DNA from: Anaerolineales bacterium
Lineage (GTDB): Bacteria; Chloroflexota; Anaerolineae; Anaerolineales; Villigracilaceae
Direction: 5' to 3'
Length of the DNA stretch: 19,964 nt
Assembly: GCA_020847355.1 (NCBI GenBank)
Contig: JADLCG010000271.1
Location: 1-19,964 of the forward strand
Shown here: piece by piece, positions 1 through 7,498 of the stretch
Position numbering within the stretch: position 1 is the first letter of the stretch
Layout of the letters: every line of letters begins with the position of its first letter
Notes under the pieces: generated by a model
What the model was told of the DNA's origin: nothing
Seen by the model: the letters and a program-made list of their open reading frames with translations, nothing else
The model's database searches: none
Program-made: the position numbers and the translations under genes

Positions 1-1028
1 TCCGTAAAGTACATGCGCCCCGAAAACATCCAATCGTGAAAGAGGACTGAGCCAGAAGTCTGCGTTGCGACTGTGATCGCAATGCTGGTTAAATCAGTTG
101 GAAAAGCGGGCCAGGTATTCGTTTTGATTTCAGGCACGGCGCCGCCCAAATCTGAAATTACTTCCAGGGGCTGATCCGCCGGAACGAGAATATCATCTCC
201 TTGCGTTTGCCAATGCACGCCCAAGCGCTGAAAGACCTGCTGAATCATTTCCAAGTATTGCACGCCAGCGTTATGAATGCGGATGCTCCCGCGCGTGACC
301 ACAGCCGCGCCAATATAGCTAACCACTTCCAGCAGATCGGGACCAATTGTAAATTCTCCGCCGCTCAATTTTTGAACGCCGTTGATGACCAAGGTATTAG
401 AACCAATGCCTTGAATATCCGCGCCGAGCATATTTAAAAATTGACATAATTCCTGTACGTGCGGTTCGGATGCCGCATTCCGAAGTTTGGTTGTGTCTTT
501 CGCCAAAACTGCCGCCATGATGGCATTCTCAGTAGCCGTCACGCTGGCTTCATCTAAAAGAATATCTGCGCCGCGCAATTCTTTCGCCGAGAAATCGAAT
601 ATACGATCATAGGTAATAGTCGCGCCCAAACCGCGCAAAGCGAGGATATGCGTATCCAAGCGGCGGCGACCAATCACATCCCCGCCGGGGAGCGGGAGTT
701 GCAAACGACCCGCCCGCGCCAAGACCGGGCCCGCAATTAAAGCAGAGGCTCGGATCTGGCGACACAGGTCAGGGTCCAGTTGAGCGGCGTTAACTTCTTT
801 AGTAGTGATCCGCCAAGCGTTTGCATCCAGTTCTTCAACCACAGCGCCTAAATTCTCAATCAGCGCGCGCATCGCAAGTACATCCCGAATTAGAGGGATG
901 TTTCTTAATATCACCGGCTCGGCGGTCAAAAGACAAGCGGCGAGCAAGGGCAGAGCCGCATTTTTATTTCCAGAAGGGGTCACCGTTCCGCTCAGGGGAA
1001 CGCCGCCAGTAATCACAAACTCATCCAT
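1..1028 (-). CDS. murA: UDP-N-acetylglucosamine 1-carboxyvinyltransferase (MurA), C-terminus cut by window edge
   Basis: MurA transfers enolpyruvate from PEP to UDP-GlcNAc, the first committed step of peptidoglycan synthesis in the cytoplasm. The reverse strand reads about 342 codons from ATG at 1028-1026. An AAGGAG ribosome-binding site lies about 11 nt upstream. The N-terminal PSGNKNAALP carries the conserved Lys22. The FPTDLTS segment holds the conserved catalytic-type Asp (D312, equivalent to E. coli Asp305). The active-site loop reads LPGGDVIGRRRLDTH. At residue 117 (codon 680-678) it has Asp where most MurA enzymes have the PEP-reactive Cys115. Asp at this position is known in naturally fosfomycin-insensitive MurA enzymes such as that of Mycobacterium. 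The last roughly 75 residues, including the C-terminal Arg motif, lie outside the window. The gene is transcribed divergently from the prepilin peptidase gene. The family is certain; the resistance phenotype is inferred. Confidence 0.95.
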   Translation of the reverse strand, partial: MDEFVITGGVPLSGTVTPSGNKNAALPLLAACLLTAEPVILRNIPLIRDVLAMRALIENLGAVVEELDANAWRITTKEVNAAQLDPDLCRQIRASALIAGPVLARAGRLQLPLPGGDVIGRRRLDTHILALRGLGATITYDRIFDFSAKELRGADILLDEASVTATENAIMAAVLAKDTTKLRNAASEPHVQELCQFLNMLGADIQGIGSNTLVINGVQKLSGGEFTIGPDLLEVVSYIGAAVVTRGSIRIHNAGVQYLEMIQQVFQRLGVHWQTQGDDILVPADQPLEVISDLGGAVPEIKTNTWPAFPTDLTSIAITVATQTSGSVLFHDWMFSGRMYFT

Positions 1029-1142
1029 AATTTATAAATCTCCTTGATCGAGCTTTCATTTTTGTAATGTAGTTTTTTTTATTATTAAATTTAATTACAG
1101 TTTACTTGCACTCAAATAGGCATTACCTCCATGCAAGCAATC

Positions 1143-1161
1143 GAATTATAATAATTCAATG
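1143..1161 (+). promoter_or_regulatory. Putative -10 box and 7-bp inverted repeat abutting the prepilin peptidase start (possible leaderless promoter)
   Basis: A perfect -10 hexamer TATAAT sits at 1147-1152, and the ATG of the next gene is at 1159, where transcription would be expected to begin. No Shine-Dalgarno sequence precedes that ATG. The hexamer lies inside a perfect inverted repeat, gaattat-a-ataattc (1143-1157). No convincing -35 box is visible; the best is TTACCT at 1123. A leaderless start is inferred. Confidence 0.4.
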
Positions 1162-1959
1162 ACTATTTTTCTAATCATACCTCTTTTTATTGGGCTGGTT
1201 ATCGGGCTGGCGATCAACTATCTAGCCGACGTATTGCCGATTACTAGAAGTTTTTCACAACCCGCCTGCCAAACGTGCGGAACGATAATCACTGCAAAAG
1301 ATTATTTATTATTCCGCGCCTGCTCACAAGGGCATAGACGAAGCGCGCGCGCCTGGATTACGCCAATCGTCATTCTTGTCATTAGCTTGTACGTTTGGTC
1401 TCTGCCGCCAAAAATTGGGTACGCCCTCGGTATGATCGTAGTCGGCTATTTTGGTTTGGTCTTTATTATTGATTTAGAACATCGCCTAATTCTGCACCCA
1501 ACCAGCATCTTCGGGGCGGCGCTCGGTTTGGCGGTCGGCTTCGTCAAACGCGGGTTTACTTCAAGCGGAATCGCCGCCACGCTTTTCGGCGCATTAGGCG
1601 GTTTGGCAATTATGCTCTTCTTCTATTTTATGGGCGTTCTATTTTCACGAATTCGGGCAAATAAATTAAGGGCGGCTGGGCAAGAAGCGGATGACGAAGA
1701 AGCGCTAGGCGCGGGCGACGTAATCTTAGTCACTGTGCTGGGCTTGATGCTTGGCTGGCCCGTGATCTGGTTTGGCGTGCTGGCGGGAATCTTAATCGGC
1801 GGCGCGGTCAGTCTGCTTTTGCTTTTCTGGCTATTGATCACCGGTCAGTATAGCAAGAAATCTTTAATGCTCTTTATTCCCTATGGACCGTATTTCATCA
1901 CCAGTGCGTTTATGATAATATTCTTCCCAAACCTAGTCTCAAAAATTCTGGTTCCATAA
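1159..1959 (+). CDS. Prepilin peptidase (A24 family, GspO/PilD/TadV-like)
   Basis: This is an integral-membrane aspartyl peptidase that cleaves the leader of type IV/Flp prepilins at the cytoplasmic membrane. The 266-residue protein is very hydrophobic, with a first membrane segment at about 3-20 and several more between about 67 and 260. The two catalytic aspartates of the family are visible: D105 in FIIDLEHRL and D187 in the GAGD motif (184-187). Between the first two helices there is a partial zinc-ribbon, C37-x2-C40 followed by C55 and then H59; a second full CxxC pair is absent. The N-methyltransferase function of the bifunctional enzymes cannot be assigned. The gene opens a block of TadE/TadG-like genes, and the next ATG follows the stop after one base, which suggests translational coupling. 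Its likely substrates are prepilin-like proteins, possibly the TadE-type neighbours. Confidence 0.9.
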   Translation: MTIFLIIPLFIGLVIGLAINYLADVLPITRSFSQPACQTCGTIITAKDYLLFRACSQGHRRSARAWITPIVILVISLYVWSLPPKIGYALGMIVVGYFGLVFIIDLEHRLILHPTSIFGAALGLAVGFVKRGFTSSGIAATLFGALGGLAIMLFFYFMGVLFSRIRANKLRAAGQEADDEEALGAGDVILVTVLGLMLGWPVIWFGVLAGILIGGAVSLLLLFWLLITGQYSKKSLMLFIPYGPYFITSAFMIIFFPNLVSKILVP

Positions 1960-1960
1960 A

Positions 1961-3085
1961 ATGAAACTTTCTCACGCCAAAAAACTCCTCAAAAAGACAA
2001 AAGCGCAAGCTTTAGTAGAATTTGCCATCGCCTTGCCGTTTTTACTTGCTCTCTTATATGGCGTGATCGAACTGGCGCGGCTGGCATTTATGTTCTCCTC
2101 CGCCTCTAACGCCTCCCGCGCCGCCGCGCGCTACGGAGCCGGAGCCGGCGAAAATATAGAAGGCACGCCCCATTATTTGGACTGCGAAGGGATTCGCGAC
2201 ATCGCGCTTCAATCGGCATATATTACAGATTTCTCCGAAATTAATATCACCTACGATCGCGGCGTCAACTCAGACGGGACGCAGATACCAATCCCCGGGA
2301 TAGACCCAATCGCTGGAACAAATAGCTGTCCGTTAGACAACGTCACTCTGCGAAATGGCGATCGCATCATCGTCCAGGTCACCGTAGATTACGAACCGAT
2401 CATTACCGTCATCCCTATTGAGAATTTTGAAATTGTTTCATCCAACGCGCGCACGTTTATTATTTCAATCCCGATTTTCGGTTCCGCCATGCCTACCGGA
2501 TTTGCGGCTGAAACTAGCACGCCTTCGCGCGTTCCGGGAACTTTCACGTTTACGCCAACAATCACCTCAACACTAACCAGAGTTCCAGTTAACCTGACCG
2601 AATTTTCTCAGCGCTTAACCAACGCCCCCACCGCCACAACGACCTTCACGCCCTCCAGTACGCCGCCTCCCAGCCGCACGCCAACCATCACCCCAACCCG
2701 CATTCTCTGTAGCGGCATTACCGGCATTACTAACGGTCCGCTTCAATATATAGACGGCGTGATGCAGATGGAAATTTACAACAATATCGGTTATCCGATC
2801 CGCGTTTCGGAGATTTATATTGAGTGGAATCACGATCAAGGTCACCAAGGCGCCGATACCAAACTACGCCTGAACAAAATCCTGCTCACCAATCAAAGCT
2901 GGGAAGGCGATATCTTCGCCCCCTTCCAATACATCAAAGATTACAGTCCGCTGATACCGGTTGGAACTTCCGTGATCAAATTTGGCTTCAATCAAAGCTA
3001 CGATTATTTAGACGGCACTGAAAGAGTTCTCATTGGGCTTCTCACCCCGGGCTGTGAAAATGTATTGCTCAGTTCAGAAAAATAA
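1961..3085 (+). CDS. TadE-like pseudopilin with Thr/Pro linker and Cys-bounded C-terminal domain
   Basis: Residues 15-60 match the TadE-like domain: a polar N-terminus, then AQALVEFAIALPFLLALL with the conserved Glu of pilin-like proteins, then a single membrane helix and a helix rich in Ala and Arg. TadE proteins are minor pseudopilins of Tad/Flp secretion systems. The extracellular part (about 60-180) is followed by a Thr/Pro/Ser-rich linker at about 185-247 (repeats such as TFTFTPTITST and SRTPTITPTR). A C-terminal segment of about 125 residues begins with C249 and ends with a second Cys near the C-terminus (TPGCENV). This resembles the architecture of the 509-residue protein at 7499, and the two Cys may form a disulfide. 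The gene follows the peptidase gene by one base with no obvious ribosome-binding site. The TadE assignment is firm; the function of the C-terminal domain is unknown. Confidence 0.85.
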   Translation: MKLSHAKKLLKKTKAQALVEFAIALPFLLALLYGVIELARLAFMFSSASNASRAAARYGAGAGENIEGTPHYLDCEGIRDIALQSAYITDFSEINITYDRGVNSDGTQIPIPGIDPIAGTNSCPLDNVTLRNGDRIIVQVTVDYEPIITVIPIENFEIVSSNARTFIISIPIFGSAMPTGFAAETSTPSRVPGTFTFTPTITSTLTRVPVNLTEFSQRLTNAPTATTTFTPSSTPPPSRTPTITPTRILCSGITGITNGPLQYIDGVMQMEIYNNIGYPIRVSEIYIEWNHDQGHQGADTKLRLNKILLTNQSWEGDIFAPFQYIKDYSPLIPVGTSVIKFGFNQSYDYLDGTERVLIGLLTPGCENVLLSSEK

Positions 3086-3093
3086 GAGAAACC

Positions 3094-3576
3094 ATGAGCG
3101 CCGAAACTAAGCTTAAAACTAAATCTCACAAGAGCGAGCGCGGGCAAAGCCTGGTCGAGCTAGCGATCAGCCTGCCAATAATTTTATTATTAATGATCGG
3201 CACAATAGACTTTGGGCTGGCAATCTACGCCTACCTCACCGTCCGCGATGCCGCCCAAGAAGGCGCATTATACGGTTCGATCAACCCGGGTAACTATGCT
3301 GAAATTGAGAATCGCACCCGTTCCATCAACCCGCAGGAAGAAGCAGGCATTTATTTCAAGCCGGTCCCGCTGACTGATAAAGAAAAAGTGAAGATTACAA
3401 TCACCGTTTCCGGCAAAAAGTGCGAAGGCATCACCAATGGAGCGGTCAATAACATCAGCGTTAATGTTAAATACAGATACCCGCTAATCGTTCCCTTTGC
3501 TAATTTACTCATGGGCGCAAGAACTATTCCCCTAGAAGTCACCGCCACAAATGTGATCATTCAACCAGCATGTTAA
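3094..3576 (+). CDS. TadE-like pseudopilin, short form
   Basis: This 160-residue protein has the TadE signature at about residues 15-55: ERGQSLVELAISLPIILLLM, a membrane helix, then FGLAIYAYLTVRDAAQEGALYGS. TadE-family proteins are bitopic membrane pseudopilins that join the Tad/Flp pilus assembly. The rest is a small periplasmic or extracellular domain with two Cys (KKCEGITNG and the last residue). It has no Thr/Pro linker, unlike two of its neighbours. It starts 8 nt after the previous stop, with only a weak AGAGA upstream. Its stop overlaps the next gene's ATG by 7 nt, which points to one operon with coupled translation. It could equally be called a TadG-like minor pilin; the two families share this N-terminal helix. 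Confidence 0.82.
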   Translation: MSAETKLKTKSHKSERGQSLVELAISLPIILLLMIGTIDFGLAIYAYLTVRDAAQEGALYGSINPGNYAEIENRTRSINPQEEAGIYFKPVPLTDKEKVKITITVSGKKCEGITNGAVNNISVNVKYRYPLIVPFANLLMGARTIPLEVTATNVIIQPAC

Positions 3577-4865
3577 AGTTAAAAAAACTTTTCGCCAGAT
3601 TGTCAGGCTTCTCCGAAAAAGGACAAGCCATCATCATTGTAGTCTTTGCATTGGTTGGGCTAATCTCTTTCGCCGCGCTGGCAATTGACGGCGGGCGAGC
3701 TTACATCGAGCGCAACAAGGTCCAAAGCGCCGCAGATGCCGCCGCTCTCTCCGGCGCGCTCGCCCGCGTGGAGCTAAAAGACTGGCGTGAATACGCCCTT
3801 GCCAGCGCATTAGCCAACGGCTATGACAACAATGGAACAACCAACATCGTCGAATTAAATACCCCGCCAATCAGCGGACCGAATACCAACGATTCTGAAT
3901 ATATTCAAGTTATCATCACTTCAAAGATCTCAACCTTCTTTGGCGTCGTCATTGGCGTGCCGGAAATTACCGTCTCTTCGCAAGCGGTTTCGCAAACCAA
4001 ACCAGCTGAATTCGGTCCAATGTTTGATGGCTATGCGATAGTCAGCCTAGCTCCTACCAGCAAATGTGAAGATGAAAACAAACGTTCATTTTGGATCACC
4101 GGCGAAGCTACCATTTCCCTCACCGGCGGCGGCGTTTTTGTCAACTCCAATAACCCGGAATGCGCCTTTATCCAACAAGGAAGCGGAAGCGTCCGCATTG
4201 TTGACGATAGCCCGTTTTCAATTGTCGGCGGAACGCGCATTCAAAAACCCAAACTGCTCACCCCTTACCCGCCTCAAACCGGCGCCTTTCCAATCACTTA
4301 TCCTCCGCCATTTAAAATGCCCCATGTGGGTTGCGGAAGCGCCGAAGCAGAAGTCTCCGGCGGGTATATTGGACCGGATGGAAAACTTACCGGCGCCACG
4401 CTATCGCACGGCGCTTGGGGCGAAGATTTCCCGCCCCCCGGAGTAACCTATTTAGAGCCAGGCGTCTACTGTATTGACGGCGACATCATCATGGAGGAAG
4501 GCGCGCTATACGGGTCCGGCGTTGTGCTTTACGTCAGAGATGGGAGCGTAGAATTTTCCGGCAATGTAGAAGTTCAACTTTCCGCGCCAAAAAGCGGGAC
4601 GTTCGCCGGCTTACTGCTCTACATGCCCATCTCAAACAAGCATGTTTTAAACCTCAACGCCAACCCCAATTCCGATTTCAGCGGCACAATTCTAGCCCCC
4701 GGCGCGGCGCTTCACCTCAATGGACTAAACTCCAAAGCGGGCTATCACAGTCAAATCATCGCCTACACGATCAAAGTGGACGGGCAGGACAACATTCAAA
4801 TCACCTACCGCGACGATCAAAATTTTGACACATTCAAGATGCCCGAGGTACTTTTAAGCGATTAA
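3570..4865 (+). CDS. TadG-like protein (Flp pilus assembly N-terminal domain) with beta-rich C-terminal region
   Basis: The N-terminus (residues 14-68) reads as the putative Flp pilus-assembly TadE/G-like domain: EKGQAIIIVVFALVGLISFA, then AIDGGRAYIERNKVQSAADAAALSGA. TadG-type proteins anchor in the membrane by this helix and expose a large extracytoplasmic domain. From about residue 150 the sequence is rich in Gly, Val, Ser and Asn with short strand-like periods (SGSVRIVDDSPFSIVGGT; GSGVVLYVRDGSVEFSGN). It ends in a segment typical of right-handed beta-helix or polymer-like folds (NANPNSDFSGTILAPGAALH). No VWA MIDAS motif is present, unlike the 552-residue protein at 5817. Translation starts inside the end of the preceding gene and has no ribosome-binding site of its own, so it depends on coupling. 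The beta-helix reading is an inference from periodicity. Confidence 0.8.
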   Translation: MLKLKKLFARLSGFSEKGQAIIIVVFALVGLISFAALAIDGGRAYIERNKVQSAADAAALSGALARVELKDWREYALASALANGYDNNGTTNIVELNTPPISGPNTNDSEYIQVIITSKISTFFGVVIGVPEITVSSQAVSQTKPAEFGPMFDGYAIVSLAPTSKCEDENKRSFWITGEATISLTGGGVFVNSNNPECAFIQQGSGSVRIVDDSPFSIVGGTRIQKPKLLTPYPPQTGAFPITYPPPFKMPHVGCGSAEAEVSGGYIGPDGKLTGATLSHGAWGEDFPPPGVTYLEPGVYCIDGDIIMEEGALYGSGVVLYVRDGSVEFSGNVEVQLSAPKSGTFAGLLLYMPISNKHVLNLNANPNSDFSGTILAPGAALHLNGLNSKAGYHSQIIAYTIKVDGQDNIQITYRDDQNFDTFKMPEVLLSD

Positions 4866-4970
4866 ACGCCCCTTTCCATCCCGAATCAGGGTCCCACGCC
4901 CCGGCATTTGCTTGCAATTTTGTTAACATTACAGAACGCTTACACCGCCACGCTTCTAGTCAACTTGATA

Positions 4971-4976
4971 TATAAT
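4971..4976 (+). promoter_or_regulatory. Possible internal promoter (-10 box) ahead of the second half of the Tad-like block
   Basis: A TATAAT hexamer lies in the 212-bp gap between the TadG-like gene and the next TadE-like gene. No good -35 box is seen at the right distance. The gap also holds T-runs (eight T, one A, eight T at 5044-5060) without a GC-rich hairpin, so I do not call them a terminator. The promoter call is weak. Confidence 0.3.
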
Positions 4977-5077
4977 AGAAATGGGATTAATGCGCGGAAG
5001 CCACCAACAACGCCCACAACCAAATATCTCTATCTTAGCCTAGTTTTTTTTATTTTTTTTAAGCAAGGTAAACTTTG

Positions 5078-5794
5078 ATGATTAACTTTATAAAGAAAAT
5101 CGCATCAAAATATAAACTCCGAAAAACTAAACTCCGCGCTCAAAGCCTGGTGGAGTTTGCGATTGCGCTTCCATTATTGATTCTCCTTCTTTTAGTCATG
5201 GTCGAATTAGGGTTTGTTCTCAATACTTATCTTTCGTTGCTTGACGCCACCCGCCTAACCGCGCGTATTTACAGTAACATAAACCCTTTTCAATTAACTG
5301 TTAATCCGACTCCCCCGCCAGCCAAGCTAAAGGCTGATAAACTAACTTATTACAGCGACGCCGCCCAACTCTTAATTGATACGCTCAATTCCAATTCGTA
5401 TGAAATCAAGTTTGACGAAACATCCGGCGCGCTCGATGACGTGCTTATTTCCGTAATCACCGTAGACGTGGACGAGAACGCCAACACCACAAAGCTAATC
5501 CGCCATCCAAGCGGCGCCAATTATTGGGCATTCAACCCTGATAGCGTCCTTGCCGGTTACAAATCTCATTACGATGATGACACTGCGTTAAAAAGCTATA
5601 TGTCACCTCCAATAGATGCCGGGATTTTGATTGTTGAAGTATATTATAGTTACGAAGGCACCTTACAAATTCCGACCTGGTTTTGGAGCATCTCATTTGC
5701 AACGGACGGGAAGCCCCTAATGCTCTACGCCTCTAGCGTCATGTCCATTTCTTCCGCCAAGCCAGACCTCTACACGCCAACTCCTCATCCTTAA
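5078..5794 (+). CDS. TadE-like pseudopilin
   Basis: The protein has 238 residues from ATG at 5078. An in-frame TTG one codon upstream is possible, but ATG with AAGG nine bases before it is preferred. The N-terminus is basic, then the TadE-type helix AQSLVEFAIALPLLILLLLV at about 22-42 follows, with the conserved Glu, and then FVLNTYLSLLDATRLTARIYS. The rest is an extracytoplasmic domain of about 180 residues with no recognisable catalytic motif. It ends in a short Thr-Pro tail (YTPTPHP), perhaps a remnant of the longer linkers in its neighbours. The gene begins the second sub-block and is followed after 22 bp by the VWA-containing TadG-like gene. A minor pilin or assembly factor is the likely role. 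Confidence 0.82.
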   Translation: MINFIKKIASKYKLRKTKLRAQSLVEFAIALPLLILLLLVMVELGFVLNTYLSLLDATRLTARIYSNINPFQLTVNPTPPPAKLKADKLTYYSDAAQLLIDTLNSNSYEIKFDETSGALDDVLISVITVDVDENANTTKLIRHPSGANYWAFNPDSVLAGYKSHYDDDTALKSYMSPPIDAGILIVEVYYSYEGTLQIPTWFWSISFATDGKPLMLYASSVMSISSAKPDLYTPTPHP

Positions 5795-5816
5795 ATATTA
5801 TTGGAGAACAAGAACG

Positions 5817-7475
5817 ATGCAAAAAATCAAAGGACTAATTCGCAAATCCGAGCGCGGTCAAGCAATCATCATCATTGCCTTTGCCATGATTGGGCTTGTC
5901 GCAATAGTCGGGCTTGTTTCTGATACTGGCATATTGCTAATCGAATATGGCCGCCTCAAAAGAAGCGTAGATGCCGCCGCAATTGCCGCGGCGCAAGAGT
6001 ACAGTAAACCAACTGCCGAATTAACCACAGCAAGTTTTACCAATGCCGCAACAAACTTCCTAAATTTTAACCAAACTGGCGGCGTTACCAGTATTGACGT
6101 CCATAGCTGTTTATCTACCGATCCACAGCCTCCAGTTTTATGCAACGACGACCCTATCACGCATCCTGAACGAAACCGGAAGTTGGTGGAAGTTACCGCC
6201 TCAATGCAAGTCAACTTCAGTTTTCTCAGCGTAATTGGCATAAGAAGCACTACAATCACCACCAACGCGATTGGCGAAGCCGCAACTCTTGATTTAGTAC
6301 TAGTATTGGATACTTCCGGCTCAATGGCATACGAAACTAAAGTAGGCGGTAGAGTTGGTAACGATCCGGACGTCAATCCTTATCCGGGAGACGTTGATTC
6401 TGAAAACCCCAAGGTCTGCAATACCAGCCTTACACACCCCTGCTCCCCCATGGACGGCGTGAAAAAAGCCGCCCTAGACTTCATTAATAACACAATGAAT
6501 TTTGACTACGATCGTGCGGCGATTGTTACGCTGACGGGCCAAGCGACTGACGGTTCGGCGAAGCGTTATCCAATGATCGTCAAGCATCTTTCATCAAATT
6601 ATATCGATATCAGAAATACAATTTTTGGATTAAACGTGTTTACTCCTCACGATTGCGACCCCTCATTGACTACCGCCGCCGATTTTAACCCTGATCCGGG
6701 CGTTTGTATCAATTACGTAGACAACACATTTACCGGAGTTATCTGCCAATCATTCGAAGCCTTAGCAGACGGCGGTATTTACAACTTTGCCCCTTGCCCG
6801 TCCAGCAATATTGGCGGCGCTTTAAGACTAGCAAGTTCAGCTTTATCTGACCCGCAAGGAACCACAAGAAGGTTAGATTCTTATTGGGTCGTAATTCTCT
6901 TAATGTCGGGACCAGCCAACGCTACCGACACTTATGAAAATTATCCAAGCCCGACGTATTCAGATGGCGTGCCTAGCTCTTTCCCTTATGGGTACTGCCC
7001 GCCGAGCACTTACTATCCCAGCGGCGGGATGCCTGGTCAATTCTATGATTATAAATTCTGCACAGACGGTCAAGCTTCCGTCAGGCATGCGTACAACAGC
7101 ACAATTAATTTCACATACAATGGCGTCACCGAATATGGAATCAGCAATTACGATCCTGATGATTACGCTCGAGATTGGGCAGACAAAACTGCGACTTTAT
7201 TAAATGGAGACGGCGTAACTATCTACACAATTGGCATCGGAAAAGAGATCCTTAAAAAAGGAGCAGGCTATAGCGATCCAAGCGACGCCCCTATGGCACA
7301 GTCCCTATTAAAGTATATTGCTGAATGTGCCGGCGAAGGGACTTACGTTTGCCCTAACCCAATGTCTAATCCAAAAATCAATCACGGCCAATATTTTGAG
7401 GCTCCTAAATATAGCGACCTTCTTGATATTTTTCACGCAATTGGCGAAAATATAGCTACAAAAATTTCACAATAG
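5817..7475 (+). CDS. TadG-like protein with von Willebrand factor A domain
   Basis: The 552-residue protein begins with a TadE/G-like N-terminal domain (residues 11-62): SERGQAIIIIAFAMIGLVAI, then a membrane helix and RLKRSVDAAAIAAAQEYS. A VWA domain follows from about residue 160 to 550. Its MIDAS motif DTSGS at 165-169 is intact, so metal-dependent ligand binding is expected outside the membrane. The domain is enlarged by Cys-, Pro- and Tyr-rich insertions (about 190-215 and 295-330, and a Tyr/Pro-rich stretch near 375-415). It has at least ten Cys, consistent with disulfides in an extracytoplasmic protein. TadG proteins with VWA domains are known parts of Tad/Flp systems and may act as adhesins or assembly factors. 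A GGAG ribosome-binding site lies ten bases before the ATG. Confidence 0.87.
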   Translation: MQKIKGLIRKSERGQAIIIIAFAMIGLVAIVGLVSDTGILLIEYGRLKRSVDAAAIAAAQEYSKPTAELTTASFTNAATNFLNFNQTGGVTSIDVHSCLSTDPQPPVLCNDDPITHPERNRKLVEVTASMQVNFSFLSVIGIRSTTITTNAIGEAATLDLVLVLDTSGSMAYETKVGGRVGNDPDVNPYPGDVDSENPKVCNTSLTHPCSPMDGVKKAALDFINNTMNFDYDRAAIVTLTGQATDGSAKRYPMIVKHLSSNYIDIRNTIFGLNVFTPHDCDPSLTTAADFNPDPGVCINYVDNTFTGVICQSFEALADGGIYNFAPCPSSNIGGALRLASSALSDPQGTTRRLDSYWVVILLMSGPANATDTYENYPSPTYSDGVPSSFPYGYCPPSTYYPSGGMPGQFYDYKFCTDGQASVRHAYNSTINFTYNGVTEYGISNYDPDDYARDWADKTATLLNGDGVTIYTIGIGKEILKKGAGYSDPSDAPMAQSLLKYIAECAGEGTYVCPNPMSNPKINHGQYFEAPKYSDLLDIFHAIGENIATKISQ

Positions 7476-7498
7476 CTATAATTACTGGAGAATGTAGT

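Noticed and set aside
5044..5060. Two T8 runs before the TadE-like gene at 5078 considered as a terminator
   Set aside because: No stable GC-rich hairpin precedes them.
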